64,000 nucleotides of DNA, from positions 1-64,000 of the forward strand of contig NZ_JAMBOR010000003.1 in the NCBI RefSeq assembly GCF_023715845.1. Direction: 5' to 3'. Within the stretch, counting starts at the first letter, position 1, and each line of letters opens with the position of its first letter. Below are positions 34,786 through 44,088 of this stretch, one piece after another. Source of the stretch: Fictibacillus phosphorivorans (GTDB taxonomy: Bacteria; Bacillota; Bacilli; Bacillales; Fictibacillaceae). A model generated the notes under the pieces. It worked only from the letters and a program-made list of their open reading frames with translations, had not been told where the DNA came from and made no database searches. The translations under genes and the position numbers were made by a program.

Positions 34786-35013
34786 ATGAATCGAGTGGAG
34801 CAGAAACACAGTAAGCTTGGCACATGGCTGGAACGCCATGATAGAGATACGGACTGGTTAACCAAAACTTCAGGTCTAGAACGAAAAACGGTAGAAGAGT
34901 TGGCGTCAAATCCTAAAAAAAGTCCGAGGATGATCACCATCCGCAAAATCCTCTCTGCTGTCAAAAGAGTCGACCCTACAATTAAAGTTAGTGATTTATG
35001 GGATATGAATTAA
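34786..35013 (+). CDS. Small XRE/Cro-like DNA-binding protein
   Basis: A 75-residue protein with a helix-turn-helix-like middle (TDWLTKTSGLERKTVEELAS) and a tail typical of Cro/CI-type regulators (TIRKILSAVKRVDPTIKVSDLWDMN). No other domain. GGGGGTATCTTTGA lies upstream of the ATG. Target unknown; not next to phage genes. Confidence 0.75.
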   Translation: MNRVEQKHSKLGTWLERHDRDTDWLTKTSGLERKTVEELASNPKKSPRMITIRKILSAVKRVDPTIKVSDLWDMN

Positions 35014-35014
35014 A

Positions 35015-35050
35015 GCATGCACTCAAGATAACTGAGTGCATGTTTTTTTC
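35015..35050. terminator. Terminator between convergent XRE and ParB-like genes
   Basis: CATGCACTCA and TGAGTGCATG pair around a 7-nt loop, followed by a run of T. Confidence 0.9.
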
Positions 35051-35051
35051 A

Positions 35052-35531
35052 TTAAAGAAATTCATCTACTTTTAGTTTCATCGCGGCTGTTACTGTTTTT
35101 TTGTACCGGATCGCTAAAAGGAGAACTTTAATTTTCTCTAAACGCGTTAGACGCTTATAACGAGGTTCTTCTTTTAAGAAAGCGCGAATGATGGAAACAC
35201 TTTTCGGACTAATCTTTTCCATCACATTATTTTTTTGTCCTTCAAGATAATGTCTATTGAAAACGCGGTTTAACCAATATTTGAAATCTGTAGTTAGTTT
35301 GTTTTCATCTATAATACAAGGGGCAAACTTATTTTTCGTATGTTTTTTAAGGTATTCGTATCGATCATTGCCACTGATTATCGTGTAGCTGCCATCCTTT
35401 TCTTTTTTCACCACTAAAATATGCATACAATCCCACATGATATTTCTAAGTTTTTTTATGTGCGATGTTATTTTCACAGGAAGATTAGGCTTAATTTTAC
35501 TCATGGGTATATATTGTACACTTAACCTCAT
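35052..35531 (-). CDS. ParB-like nuclease domain protein
   Basis: About 159 residues. The N-terminal half has the ParB/Sulfiredoxin pattern: VQYIPMSKIKPNLPVKIT, HILVVKKEKDGSYTIISGNDRYEYLKKH (the SGNDR in place of the usual GxHR). The C-terminal half is basic. The frame is open back to 35600, but GGAGGAGGG just before the ATG at 35531 favours the shorter form. Isolated gene without a ParA neighbour, so it is not a partition system. Confidence 0.7.
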   Translation of the reverse strand: MRLSVQYIPMSKIKPNLPVKITSHIKKLRNIMWDCMHILVVKKEKDGSYTIISGNDRYEYLKKHTKNKFAPCIIDENKLTTDFKYWLNRVFNRHYLEGQKNNVMEKISPKSVSIIRAFLKEEPRYKRLTRLEKIKVLLLAIRYKKTVTAAMKLKVDEFL

Positions 35532-35601
35532 CTCTTCCCTCCTCCTTAAACTGGGTAGGCATACATCTAATATATGTTCAGATCTAGGCATTTGGAACAA
35601 T

Positions 35602-35646
35602 AAAAAAAACCATCGGCTGCTCTTGAAAGGAAGAGCTGCGGATGGC
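35602..35646 (-). terminator. Terminator after the desaturase gene
   Basis: CCATCCGCAGCTCTTCC pairs imperfectly with GAGCAGCCGATGG, followed by a long T run on the minus strand. Confidence 0.8.
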
Positions 35647-35653
35647 GTATTTA

Positions 35654-36676
35654 TTATGCAGCTTTATTATTACGAATAAAGTTGCGGATATCTCTGTTCC
35701 CGATGAACTTCTTAGACTGTTCATCCCACAGTTTAAATGTGAGTGACTTTAAACTTGATAAAAGCGTAAGTGTCGGAACATCTTCAAGTCTAGGGTCACT
35801 TTTGTGAGCTTTCTCCAAGTGATAGTTTGGAACACGTGAATTCAAGTGATGCACATGGTGGAAGCCGATGTTTCCAGTAAACCATTGAAGTACTTTAGGG
35901 AGTTTATAGAATGAACTTCCCTTTAAAGCAGCCTCGACATAGTTCCATTTTTCGTTATTCTCGAAATAACCATCTTCAAACTGATGCTGTACATAAAACA
36001 GCCAAACGCCTGAAAATGTTGCAATATAGAAGATAGGAAGCTCAACTAACAGGAATGTTTTCCATCCTATTGCAAAGCCGACTGACAGAATAATCGTCAC
36101 TAGTGCAACGTTTGTTAGCCAAACATGCATTTTTTCTTTTTTTGATGCGTTTTTAGCATTAAATCGATAATCAATTAAAAAGATATATAGTGGTCCGATC
36201 AAGAAAAGTACAATCGGATTACGATAAATTCTGTATTGTAATCTTTTAAACCAAGATGCTTCAGCATATTCCTGTAATGTCATCGTCCAAACATCACCAG
36301 TGCCTCGTTTTTCTAAGTTCCCATTTGTAGCATGATGTGTAGCGTGACTGTTTTTCCACTGTTCGTAGGAACAAAAAGTAAATAGTCCTGTAAACATACC
36401 AACGATTTGATTGGCGCGACGGCTTTTAAAAAACGAATAGTGTGTGCAATCATGAAAAATGATAAATGTGCGGACTAAGAAGCCTGCCGCTGGGAATGCA
36501 CAAAGTAGTGTTAACCAAAACGATATATTTAAACTCAGATAAGCTAAGACCCATAAGATCAGGAATGGCCCTACTGAATTAATTAATTGCCATACACTTG
36601 CAGATATACGTGGTCGTTCAAACGGTGCTAATTTTTTCTTCCATTCACGAATGTCGTACTTTGAATGTTCTGTCAT
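35654..36676 (-). CDS. Acyl-lipid fatty acid desaturase
   Basis: Membrane-bound di-iron desaturase of 340 residues with four or so membrane helices. The three histidine boxes are HDCTH (about 75-79), HATHH (111-115) and HHVHH (about 273-277). It introduces a double bond into membrane fatty acids, as B. subtilis Des does after a temperature drop. No two-component regulator (DesK/DesR) lies next to it and I see no clear DesR operator. Confidence 0.92.
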   Translation of the reverse strand: MTEHSKYDIREWKKKLAPFERPRISASVWQLINSVGPFLILWVLAYLSLNISFWLTLLCAFPAAGFLVRTFIIFHDCTHYSFFKSRRANQIVGMFTGLFTFCSYEQWKNSHATHHATNGNLEKRGTGDVWTMTLQEYAEASWFKRLQYRIYRNPIVLFLIGPLYIFLIDYRFNAKNASKKEKMHVWLTNVALVTIILSVGFAIGWKTFLLVELPIFYIATFSGVWLFYVQHQFEDGYFENNEKWNYVEAALKGSSFYKLPKVLQWFTGNIGFHHVHHLNSRVPNYHLEKAHKSDPRLEDVPTLTLLSSLKSLTFKLWDEQSKKFIGNRDIRNFIRNNKAA

Positions 36677-36794
36677 TGAATCAGTCTCCTTTATGTCACA
36701 TCTTATCTATCTTAACACATATTATGTTGTATTCATCTACTTATATTTGTCAAATTGTGAACAAAGCATATGACCAGATACTAAAACCACACAA

Positions 36795-36840
36795 AAAAAC
36801 CAGCTCCTTCTAGTTAAAAAGGAACTGGTTAAATTTTTGT
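36795..36840 (-). terminator. Terminator after the large subtilase gene
   Basis: AACCAGTTCCTTTTT and AAGGAGCTGGTT pair with T residues following on the minus strand. Confidence 0.8.
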
Positions 36841-36856
36841 TTACTTCATTTAATTT

Positions 36857-39800
36857 TTATTTTTTTGCGTTGATATATAGTTTTCCTGCTGCTCTTTGGT
36901 GAGTTTCGTTGCCGAAATCATCAGAAGCAATTACTTCAACTACAGCTCCAGGTGCTTTCACATTTGATGTAGCTGTGTAGTAACCTTCGTAATGTCCTGC
37001 AGACGTTTCACGCATCGGAAGTTCAGTAGCGTTCGCCAATCCTCCTGCATTTGTCAGAGGCATGTGGATCACGAATACTGCATCAAGACCAGGCTCACTA
37101 TCGAACTCAATCTTAACAGACTCACCGCTCTTCAGCTCTTTGTCTGTATCTGGCTTTAAATTTTCAACCACTGGTGCTTCAAACTTCGCGTACACGGTAA
37201 CGGTCTTCGAATGACGGTTTCCGGCTTTATCAAGTGCCACCACTTTGATCGTATTTTCTCCTTCTTCTAGAAGCATACGGTGGCTATAGTTGCCTTCTGC
37301 ATCAACATTCGCCTTTTGACCGTTTACTTTAACCCAGTCAAGGTTCGACTCATCAACTTTACCTGTAACTGTTACAGACTCACGAGTTGTTTTTGAGTTG
37401 TTTTCAGGTGATGTGATCGTCACTTTTGGTTTTGTCTGATCAAGCGTAATCGTTACTGGTGCAGACTCATCAGTAGAACCTTGCTCTGTAACGACTTTTG
37501 CAGTCAGGGTATTTGCTCCATCTTCAAGTGTGATATCTGCAGAGAACGTTCCTTGATCTGTAGCATCTACAGTTGCCACTTTTTCTCCATCGTTATAAAT
37601 CTCAACGTTTGTTGTTGGAGCAGCTGTACCAGTTACTGTTACGTTTTCTTCATTTGTAAACGATCCATCTGCTGGAGACGTGATAACAGGTGCTGTTACC
37701 TCGTAGTTAACTACTGCACGGATCATGTAGTTTCCTTCATCCTCAGGAGATGGAGACCATGCTCCTCCGACCAACTGATAGCTTCGGCCAGACCATTTAC
37801 CGTTTTCGTCTGTACCAAGACCTGGTGTGTTTGGATTTGGATGACTTTGAATATACACCATATAGAAATCACCTTCTACCATGATGCCATGCTCACTTAA
37901 GTCAACATGTGTCCATTCACCGTTACGAAGTGCAGTTGCATCAAACGGACCTGCGACCTTTTTACCAGGAGCTCCATCAGGACCAGTTGCATCGTATACC
38001 GCAACTTGGAAATCAGTTCCACCTGGTACTGGCCATTCTGTATCCCAGAATCGGAACAATCCACCCGTTACAGCTGCTTTTTCATTTCCTTCTGCAAGGG
38101 ACATTTTCACTGCCCATCCATTTCCTGCATCATAGAATGCACGTGCGTTTTCAGCCGTTCCATCATCATAGCCGATCTCGCCTGGATAACCAATGAATGG
38201 TTTTAATTCAATGTTTTGTTCTACATTTTCTCCACCATTGATCGTAATAGAAGCTTCGTCACTATAGTAAGATGGAGCGACCACTTTAAGTGTGTACTCT
38301 CCTTCATAAGCTTCTAGCGTGTACGATCCATTCGCATCTGTTTGTACAGGTGCAACAGCAGCATCTTCCATTACCATTACAGTAGCTCCAACAACCGGCG
38401 CTCCTGTAACTTCATTAGTTACTGTACCTGAAACAGTACCTGTTGGAACTTCTTCTAGCGTAAAGTTCGCAACAGCTGTTCCATCTGTTTCAACATTTAC
38501 AGTTTGTGTAGCTGAACGGAATCCATAAGCTTCAGCCATTACTGTGTAAGTTCCTGCTGAATGTGTTAAACCGTATGATCCATCTTGAGGATTTGTGTAT
38601 ACAGATCTTCCAGTTTCAAGCACACTTACTTGTGCTCTCATAGGAAGGGCCACAGGTGTTGCCTCATTGTCCTTAGATGCTTCTTTTTCTTTTGAAGGTT
38701 TCAATGGTGTGATTTTTGCTGGATCAACTTTTGGCTTCGCTTCTAAAGATGGAGCTTTGTCGATGGAACCTTTACCTAATTTTGCTTTTTGAGCAGGTGC
38801 TAAAGGTTGATCAACAAGTTTCACATCATCCAAATACCAGCCAGCTTTTACTACTGAGCCATCTGTTGTAACATTGAATGCTACATATACGCGCTCACCA
38901 GCATATTCGCTTAAGTCTACTTCGCCATCAATCCATCCTCCGGAAGTATCGTTAACACGCAGTTTTTGTGTCCAGTTTTCCATATCAGTAGAAACAAAAA
39001 CATGTCCATAATCATAGTTGCGTTCTAGTTCATGCCATTGTTTGAACTGAAGGTAACTGTTGCCTGCAGGCAGATCCACTGGAGGCATCACTAGAGTCAT
39101 GTTAGCACTGCTGCCATAATTTCCAGCAAGGTTCGTTGCATATACTTTTTCACCAGAATATGCTGCTCCTGGTCCACTTGTTGGAACACCTTGCTCCCAG
39201 CTGTTGTTCGGGCCATAAGAGGTCCAACCAGTCGCGTTGGCTTCGAAATCTTCTTCATATCCTACTGAGATTCCGTCCAGAAGTGCTACAGTGTAGTTAT
39301 CTGTAGAAACTTCATTTCCACCGAAGTCGTTTGCGACCCACTTATAAACAACCTGATCACCAGTTAAGGCCTGACCTGGAAGAGTTGCTGTATACGTACC
39401 AGACTTAAAGTCTCCACTCGTACGTTCAGCTGCTACTTGGCTCCAGCTGCCATCTTCATTTTGGTAGCTTAATTGAACAGAAGTTACACTGATATTATCA
39501 GATGCTTGTGCCTCAAGAGTTAAAGGCATCGCTTTGTAAGACTCACTTGGTCCTTCATGTGTGATGGAAGGAGCTTCTGAGTCCTCACCCTCTTTCGTTA
39601 CAGTTCCTTCAATTCTTCCTAAACCAGTTACTACGGATGATACAGCTGTAAATGCATTTACAAGCCCATGTCCATAGCCATTGTTAGGCGATTCAGGGAA
39701 CGTTGCATCTGTTAAAGGAGTTGCAGTTGACATCAAGATTTCTTCCATTTCTTCTACCGTTAAGCTTGCATCCGCTTGACGAAGTAATGCTGCTACGGCT

Positions 39801-41215
39801 GAAACATGAGGTCCCGCCATAGATGTACCATTCCATCCGCCTTCATAGGCGCTTCCAGGAACAGAAGAACGAATATTTACGCCTGGAGCAGAGATTTCAG
39901 GCTTCGTTTCATCGTATGGAGATGGTCCTTGAAGGGAGAAACTCGCTAATCTGTCATTAATATCTGTTGCCCCTGTTGCAAATGATTCAGGATAGTTCGC
40001 AGGTGTCGCTACAGATCCAGGACCACCTGGGTTGAAAATTGTAGTGTTACCCGCTGAGAATTCAGGGAAAATTTCAGCTGCACGCCATGCTGCAACCATC
40101 TCTCTGTACCACTCATCTAGTCCAGGACCACCGCCCCATGAGTTGTTAACAACGTCTGGTGCTTTTTCAGGGTGAGGATTTCCAGCTGCATCTTTTGGAG
40201 CTAGGATCCATTCACCTGCTTCAAGTAGATCAACATCTGTTCCACCGTTTGCAGAGAACGCTTTAACAGCAATCCATTTTGCACCCGGCGCAACACCGAT
40301 TTGATTCGCTCCATTAGGTTCTGAACCTACCATAGTACCTGTTACGTGTGAACCATGACCAAGATCATCGTATGGTGCTGATTGTCCGCCAACAGCGTCA
40401 AACCAGTTGTATTCATGGTTTGCAGCATCAGGGTTAGCCGGATCAAATCCGCGATACTTCTCTTTCAGGGCTGGGTGATTCCACTGTACACCCGTATCAA
40501 TGGATGCAACAACAGTTCCAGCGCCATCTATTCCCATATCCCAAACGGCAGGAGCTCCCACTCGTTCGATATTCCACTCTATGGATGATGTTTCATTTTT
40601 CGGCTGTACCTGTAAGGCAGATTTTTGTTTTTGAGCTTCAGGAAGTTTCACTGAACTTACTGGCTGAATAAGCTGTCTTGTTTCGTTAGGAAGAACTTTC
40701 TCAACTTCAGGGAAAGCTGCGATTTCTTCCATAACATCTTTTGTAGCTGTTACTGCCATACCGTTAACAACATAAAAAGATTGGATACCAGATGCTTTTC
40801 CAGCTTTCTGTTGTTTTTCTAAGTATGTTTTTATGTTTTGTTGAGTTTCTAGTGCTTTTGCACGAAGAGAGGATACTACTGAAGAACGCTTCATTAATTT
40901 GGATTGATTCGCAGTTAGCTTTTGAGATTTAGCTTCTTTTACAGCTTTTTTTGCTACCGCTGCCGTGTCCACTTGTTCTTTGAATTTGATAAGGAAAGTA
41001 ACTTTATCCTTTTTGCTGAATTGTTCACTTAGCTTATTGGAGATCTTACTTTTATTACCCTCTAAAGCTGCCTTTTTAGCGGATGTAGAAGGTTTATCTT
41101 TTGATACTTTCGATACGGCATTAGCTGGAGACGGGAACATTAATGGAACAACCATTAAAAAGGCTAAAAATACGGATAGCCAACGTACTTTTTTTCGTCT
41201 TTTACTCAATTGCAT
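36857..41215 (-). CDS. Secreted S8 family serine peptidase (bacillopeptidase F type)
   Basis: A 1452-residue exported protease. Residues 1-33 form a signal peptide; an I9-type propeptide follows (about 55-180). The catalytic triad is visible: Asp in VVASIDTGVQWNHP (about 237), His in DLGHGSHVTGT (about 285) and Ser in NGTSMAGPHVSA (about 464). Downstream are a MAM/immune-inhibitor-A-like module (YEEDFEANATGW, near 645), two carboxypeptidase-regulatory-like beta-sandwiches, and bacterial Ig-like repeats (PVITSPADGSFTNEENVTV and PKVTITSPENNSKTT). Length and order match bacillopeptidase F. GGGAGGG precedes the ATG. Two Spo0A boxes about 150 bp upstream suggest transition-state control. Confidence 0.92.
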   Translation of the reverse strand: MQLSKRRKKVRWLSVFLAFLMVVPLMFPSPANAVSKVSKDKPSTSAKKAALEGNKSKISNKLSEQFSKKDKVTFLIKFKEQVDTAAVAKKAVKEAKSQKLTANQSKLMKRSSVVSSLRAKALETQQNIKTYLEKQQKAGKASGIQSFYVVNGMAVTATKDVMEEIAAFPEVEKVLPNETRQLIQPVSSVKLPEAQKQKSALQVQPKNETSSIEWNIERVGAPAVWDMGIDGAGTVVASIDTGVQWNHPALKEKYRGFDPANPDAANHEYNWFDAVGGQSAPYDDLGHGSHVTGTMVGSEPNGANQIGVAPGAKWIAVKAFSANGGTDVDLLEAGEWILAPKDAAGNPHPEKAPDVVNNSWGGGPGLDEWYREMVAAWRAAEIFPEFSAGNTTIFNPGGPGSVATPANYPESFATGATDINDRLASFSLQGPSPYDETKPEISAPGVNIRSSVPGSAYEGGWNGTSMAGPHVSAVAALLRQADASLTVEEMEEILMSTATPLTDATFPESPNNGYGHGLVNAFTAVSSVVTGLGRIEGTVTKEGEDSEAPSITHEGPSESYKAMPLTLEAQASDNISVTSVQLSYQNEDGSWSQVAAERTSGDFKSGTYTATLPGQALTGDQVVYKWVANDFGGNEVSTDNYTVALLDGISVGYEEDFEANATGWTSYGPNNSWEQGVPTSGPGAAYSGEKVYATNLAGNYGSSANMTLVMPPVDLPAGNSYLQFKQWHELERNYDYGHVFVSTDMENWTQKLRVNDTSGGWIDGEVDLSEYAGERVYVAFNVTTDGSVVKAGWYLDDVKLVDQPLAPAQKAKLGKGSIDKAPSLEAKPKVDPAKITPLKPSKEKEASKDNEATPVALPMRAQVSVLETGRSVYTNPQDGSYGLTHSAGTYTVMAEAYGFRSATQTVNVETDGTAVANFTLEEVPTGTVSGTVTNEVTGAPVVGATVMVMEDAAVAPVQTDANGSYTLEAYEGEYTLKVVAPSYYSDEASITINGGENVEQNIELKPFIGYPGEIGYDDGTAENARAFYDAGNGWAVKMSLAEGNEKAAVTGGLFRFWDTEWPVPGGTDFQVAVYDATGPDGAPGKKVAGPFDATALRNGEWTHVDLSEHGIMVEGDFYMVYIQSHPNPNTPGLGTDENGKWSGRSYQLVGGAWSPSPEDEGNYMIRAVVNYEVTAPVITSPADGSFTNEENVTVTGTAAPTTNVEIYNDGEKVATVDATDQGTFSADITLEDGANTLTAKVVTEQGSTDESAPVTITLDQTKPKVTITSPENNSKTTRESVTVTGKVDESNLDWVKVNGQKANVDAEGNYSHRMLLEEGENTIKVVALDKAGNRHSKTVTVYAKFEAPVVENLKPDTDKELKSGESVKIEFDSEPGLDAVFVIHMPLTNAGGLANATELPMRETSAGHYEGYYTATSNVKAPGAVVEVIASDDFGNETHQRAAGKLYINAKK

Positions 41216-41361
41216 TTCCCTCCCGGTTCATTTTTGTCGTACAGATCCAACCAGTAAAAGTAATCCCTATCACACCTCCTGCTTCATTAAATGAAAATCT
41301 AGTAATTCTTTGTTGCTATTAAAAGAATAAAGCATAAGTTCTGTAAATTTATGTATAAATA

Positions 41362-41383
41362 TGTCGAATAATCTTTTGTCGAA
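41362..41383 (+). promoter_or_regulatory. Pair of Spo0A boxes upstream of the subtilase gene
   Basis: Two exact TGTCGAA heptamers at 41362-41368 and 41377-41383, 15 bp apart on the same strand, about 150-170 bp before the protease start. The heptamer is the known Spo0A-binding core. Confidence 0.6.
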
Positions 41384-41501
41384 TGGAAAATAAATCCTTT
41401 GTCTGAGTCGATATTCGCGTTTTTGTGACTTATGGACAATAAAATTATTAAGTTGTCTAATTATTCGGAAAAATACAGTCTATTTTCATAAGACAATCGA
41501 C

Positions 41502-41520
41502 CTTATTTTAGTAAAATAAG
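41502..41520. repeat. Perfect short palindrome
   Basis: CTTATTTTA-G-TAAAATAAG is a perfect 9-bp inverted repeat with one central base. It lies in the 617-bp gap 41216-41832, which otherwise holds the Spo0A boxes, a second inverted repeat and a terminator. A 70-codon frame at 41546-41758 has no ribosome binding site and is not counted as a gene. Confidence 0.6.
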
Positions 41521-41580
41521 AATTCTATGTAAAAAAATGTGAATTATGTCCCTTATTTCCTGTTACATTTCTTCTAGTTA

Positions 41581-41613
41581 TCTACCAAATTCTTTCACTT
41601 ATTATTTGGTAGA
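41581..41613. repeat. Inverted repeat in a long intergenic gap
   Basis: TCTACCAAAT and ATTTGGTAGA form a perfect 10-bp stem around a 13-nt loop, with no T tract. Function unknown. Confidence 0.6.
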
Positions 41614-41787
41614 CCCAAGTGATATCAATTCTCAACATGATATTGTTCAAATTCCTCCCTACACATTGCCTATCAATATTTCGGGTAAAACGATCTATAT
41701 TACCCAAAATAGTAAACGGTTTATTATTCTAAAAGTTATATATCTAAGGACATATTAACTGCTTACAAAACCTGACTTGTCGATTTT

Positions 41788-41822
41788 TGACAAAAAAAAC
41801 TCCCCCTTTAAAAGGAGAGAGA
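41788..41822 (-). terminator. Terminator of the dioxygenase operon
   Basis: CTCTCCTTTTAAAGGGGGAG on the minus strand is followed by eight T, shortly after the flavin reductase stop codon. Confidence 0.8.
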
Positions 41823-41832
41823 CTTCTGTTTA

Positions 41833-42444
41833 TTATTCTGGCCGTTCTAGGGATAATGTTTCTCCAAGCTTTACATAATTAGTTCCTGCAAGTCTTCCAA
41901 CAGGACGCAGTTTCTCAGCATCAATTCTACCACTGCTATATAAGTCTTCTGCAATATGATAGTGGACTACTTTTCCGATTAGTAGGTCGGTAGCCGGCTG
42001 GTCGGGTGTGCCGCCAAGGGGTAAAATTTGTTCAACCACACATTCCATTCGAATTTTTGCTTCTGCTAGACCTGGAACCTTTATTTTAACGGAATCCACG
42101 GGGGTTAATTTTGCTAGATCCACTTCACTTTCATCAGGACTCAAATTCGCAGCAGTGAGGTTTACCGCTTCTATATACGATTCATCTGGAATATGAACCA
42201 CAAACTCTCCTAATGCCTCTGCGTTTCGAGATGTATCTTTTTGAATGCCATTCTTTCTGCCAATAGAAATTGCGATCAGAGGCGGATTAGAAGTAAGGGC
42301 ATTAAAATAACTGAATGGCGCAGCATTTAGAACACCATCAGTTGATAGAGTAGTTACAAAAGCAATTGGCCGAGGAATGATACTCCCTGTCAAAAATTTA
42401 TAGTTCTCTTTGATTGAAAGATCGTTAGGATCGATAGATTTCAT
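41833..42444 (-). CDS. Flavin reductase-like / FMN-binding split barrel protein
   Basis: A 203-residue protein with the flavin reductase-like pattern: YKFLTGSIIPRPIAFVTTLSTDGVLNAAPFSYFNALTSNPPLIAISIGRK, a block that binds FMN. It is the last gene of a three-gene operon after a ring-cleaving dioxygenase and a hydrolase, 9 bp from the hydrolase. It may reduce flavin or act on the aromatic electrophile itself. Confidence 0.88.
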   Translation of the reverse strand: MKSIDPNDLSIKENYKFLTGSIIPRPIAFVTTLSTDGVLNAAPFSYFNALTSNPPLIAISIGRKNGIQKDTSRNAEALGEFVVHIPDESYIEAVNLTAANLSPDESEVDLAKLTPVDSVKIKVPGLAEAKIRMECVVEQILPLGGTPDQPATDLLIGKVVHYHIAEDLYSSGRIDAEKLRPVGRLAGTNYVKLGETLSLERPE

Positions 42445-42453
42445 TCTGCCACC

Positions 42454-43065
42454 TCATTCATTAAAATTTTTGTTGAACCATTCTGCTGCAGCTTCTACTT
42501 CTGCTCGAGTGAGCTGATGGCCCATGTTCTCCCATTTAACTTCTACCTGTGCACCAGCTTTCGATAGCAATTTCTCAAGTTCTTCTGTTTCTGCTGCCGG
42601 ACAGATTGGATCATTCATACCTGCTCCTATAAATACAGGAAGTTGTTTAAGATCAGGCAGTTCTACCCCTCTTCTTGGGACCATTGGATGATGAAGGATA
42701 GCACCTTTTATTGCATTTTCATAATGAAAGATTAGACTTCCTGCTATATTAGCACCGTTAGAATATCCGACTGCAACCACATTGTTTCTATCAAACTGAT
42801 AGTTCGTTGCAGATTCATCAATAAAATCGTTAAGTTCTTTTGTACGGAAGATTAGATCTTCTTCGTCAAAGACACCTTCTGCTAATCGACGAAAGAACCG
42901 AGGCATACCATTTTCTGAAACATTTCCCCTAACACTCAAAACGTCAGAATCCGGGGAAACCATATTTGCCAGAGGTAATAAATCCTCCTCATTTCCTCCA
43001 GTACCATGCAATAAGAGAAGTACCGGTTTTCTTTCATCCGTACCTTTTTTAAACAAATGTTTCAT
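42454..43065 (-). CDS. Carboxylesterase-type alpha/beta hydrolase (MhqD-like)
   Basis: A 203-residue alpha/beta hydrolase. Features are the oxyanion region LLLHGTGGNEEDLLPLA, the nucleophile elbow VGYSNGANIAG (Ser near 106) and the C-terminal His in NMGHQLT, the acid being Asp in GMNDPICP. Closely resembles the phospholipase/carboxylesterase family to which MhqD belongs. Its stop is 9 bp before the flavin reductase start and its start abuts the dioxygenase stop. Confidence 0.88.
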   Translation of the reverse strand: MKHLFKKGTDERKPVLLLLHGTGGNEEDLLPLANMVSPDSDVLSVRGNVSENGMPRFFRRLAEGVFDEEDLIFRTKELNDFIDESATNYQFDRNNVVAVGYSNGANIAGSLIFHYENAIKGAILHHPMVPRRGVELPDLKQLPVFIGAGMNDPICPAAETEELEKLLSKAGAQVEVKWENMGHQLTRAEVEAAAEWFNKNFNE

Positions 43066-44013
43066 TTATTTGTCCTCCTCTAAAATTCTCGCTTCAATAG
43101 GCTGCAGCTGTCTTTCCAGTTGATCCCGATGCGGTTCAAGCCAGGGCGGCAGAAGCAAGTTTTTTCCCAGTTCCTCTTCTGTCTCATCTCGGGTAAATCC
43201 AGGTGGATCGGTTGCGATCTCAAAAAGGATGTGACCTTCTTCCCTAAAATAGATAGCATTAAAATATTGACGGTCGATAATCTCCGTTACTTGAAAAGCA
43301 TGTTCTTTTACGTGGTTTTGCCACATTTCATGCTCTTCAAAACTGCTTGCTCGCCATGCAATATGGTGAACGGTTCCTACCCCGCTCACCCCTCTAGGTT
43401 CTGGTGATAATTTTATATCCATTACATCCCCAAGATCACCTCTAGCTTTGAAGCGCAGATAATCTCCATCTTGTCCGATCTTTTCAAGACCCATGACTTC
43501 TGTTAATACTCTTTCTGTCTTATGACGCGCCGCAGATAATAATACAGCACCACCAAATCCCTTGATGGCATGTTCCGTGTTTATATTACCAAACGCAAAT
43601 GTGCTGTCCTCCCCTGCACTTCTCGCAACAATTTCGAGCTGCAGACCATGAGGATCGGTGAATGCAAGGTATTCTTCTTGAAAACGAACTGTTTTCTTAT
43701 ATTCGATTTGAAAATGAAGCAGTCTTTCTTCCCAAAATGGAAGAGCTCCTTCAGGTACAACAAAGGATGTTGTACCTACCTGTCCGCTGCCAATTCTGCC
43801 GCGGTAGGCATCTGGCCAAGGAAAGAAGGTCATAATGGTTCCAGGCTTTCCGCCTTCATCACCGAAATAAAGGTGATACGTTCCAGGATCATCAAAGTTC
43901 ACCGTTTTTTTGACTAACCTAAGTCCTAGAATACCCGCATAAAAATCTATATTTTCTTGAGGATTTCCCACAATTGCTGTTATATGATGAATTCCATCTG
44001 TATGCATGTCCAA
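43066..44013 (-). CDS. Ring-cleaving dioxygenase, VOC superfamily (MhqO/MhqA-like)
   Basis: A 315-residue protein of two vicinal-oxygen-chelate modules. The first begins TDGIHHITAIVGNPQENIDFYAGILGLRLVKKTVNFDDPGTYHLYFGDEGG; the second contains GVGTVHHIAWRASS and FNAIYFREEGHILFEIATDPPGFT. The His and Glu ligands (HHIT, HHIA, LFEIATD) are those expected to bind the catalytic metal. Family members degrade hydroquinones in the MhqR regulon of B. subtilis. First gene of the operon; the promoter carries an inverted-repeat operator. Confidence 0.9.
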   Translation of the reverse strand: MDMHTDGIHHITAIVGNPQENIDFYAGILGLRLVKKTVNFDDPGTYHLYFGDEGGKPGTIMTFFPWPDAYRGRIGSGQVGTTSFVVPEGALPFWEERLLHFQIEYKKTVRFQEEYLAFTDPHGLQLEIVARSAGEDSTFAFGNINTEHAIKGFGGAVLLSAARHKTERVLTEVMGLEKIGQDGDYLRFKARGDLGDVMDIKLSPEPRGVSGVGTVHHIAWRASSFEEHEMWQNHVKEHAFQVTEIIDRQYFNAIYFREEGHILFEIATDPPGFTRDETEEELGKNLLLPPWLEPHRDQLERQLQPIEARILEEDK

Positions 44014-44050
44014 ACTAATAACATCCCTTCAATAATTATACTTATTTTTT

Positions 44051-44088
44051 GTAAGTTAAGTATATGTAAGATAACTTACTTTTGTCAA
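44051..44088 (-). promoter_or_regulatory. Promoter with overlapping operator, dioxygenase operon
   Basis: On the minus strand TTGACA (44083-44088) and TATACT (44059-44064) are 18 bp apart. A perfect inverted repeat, GTAAGTTA (44051-44058) and TAACTTAC (44072-44079), covers the spacer and the -10, as expected for a repressor site. It differs from the B. subtilis MhqR box; a lone TATCTCGATAT half-site lies further upstream at 44101-44111. Confidence 0.7.

Noticed and set aside
37481-38206. Several plus-strand frames opposite the subtilase gene
   Set aside because: Shadows of the repetitive C-terminal beta domains on the other strand.
41546-41758. 70-codon open frame in the gap upstream of the protease
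   Set aside because: No ribosome binding site and it crosses an inverted repeat; composition looks like AT-rich noncoding DNA.
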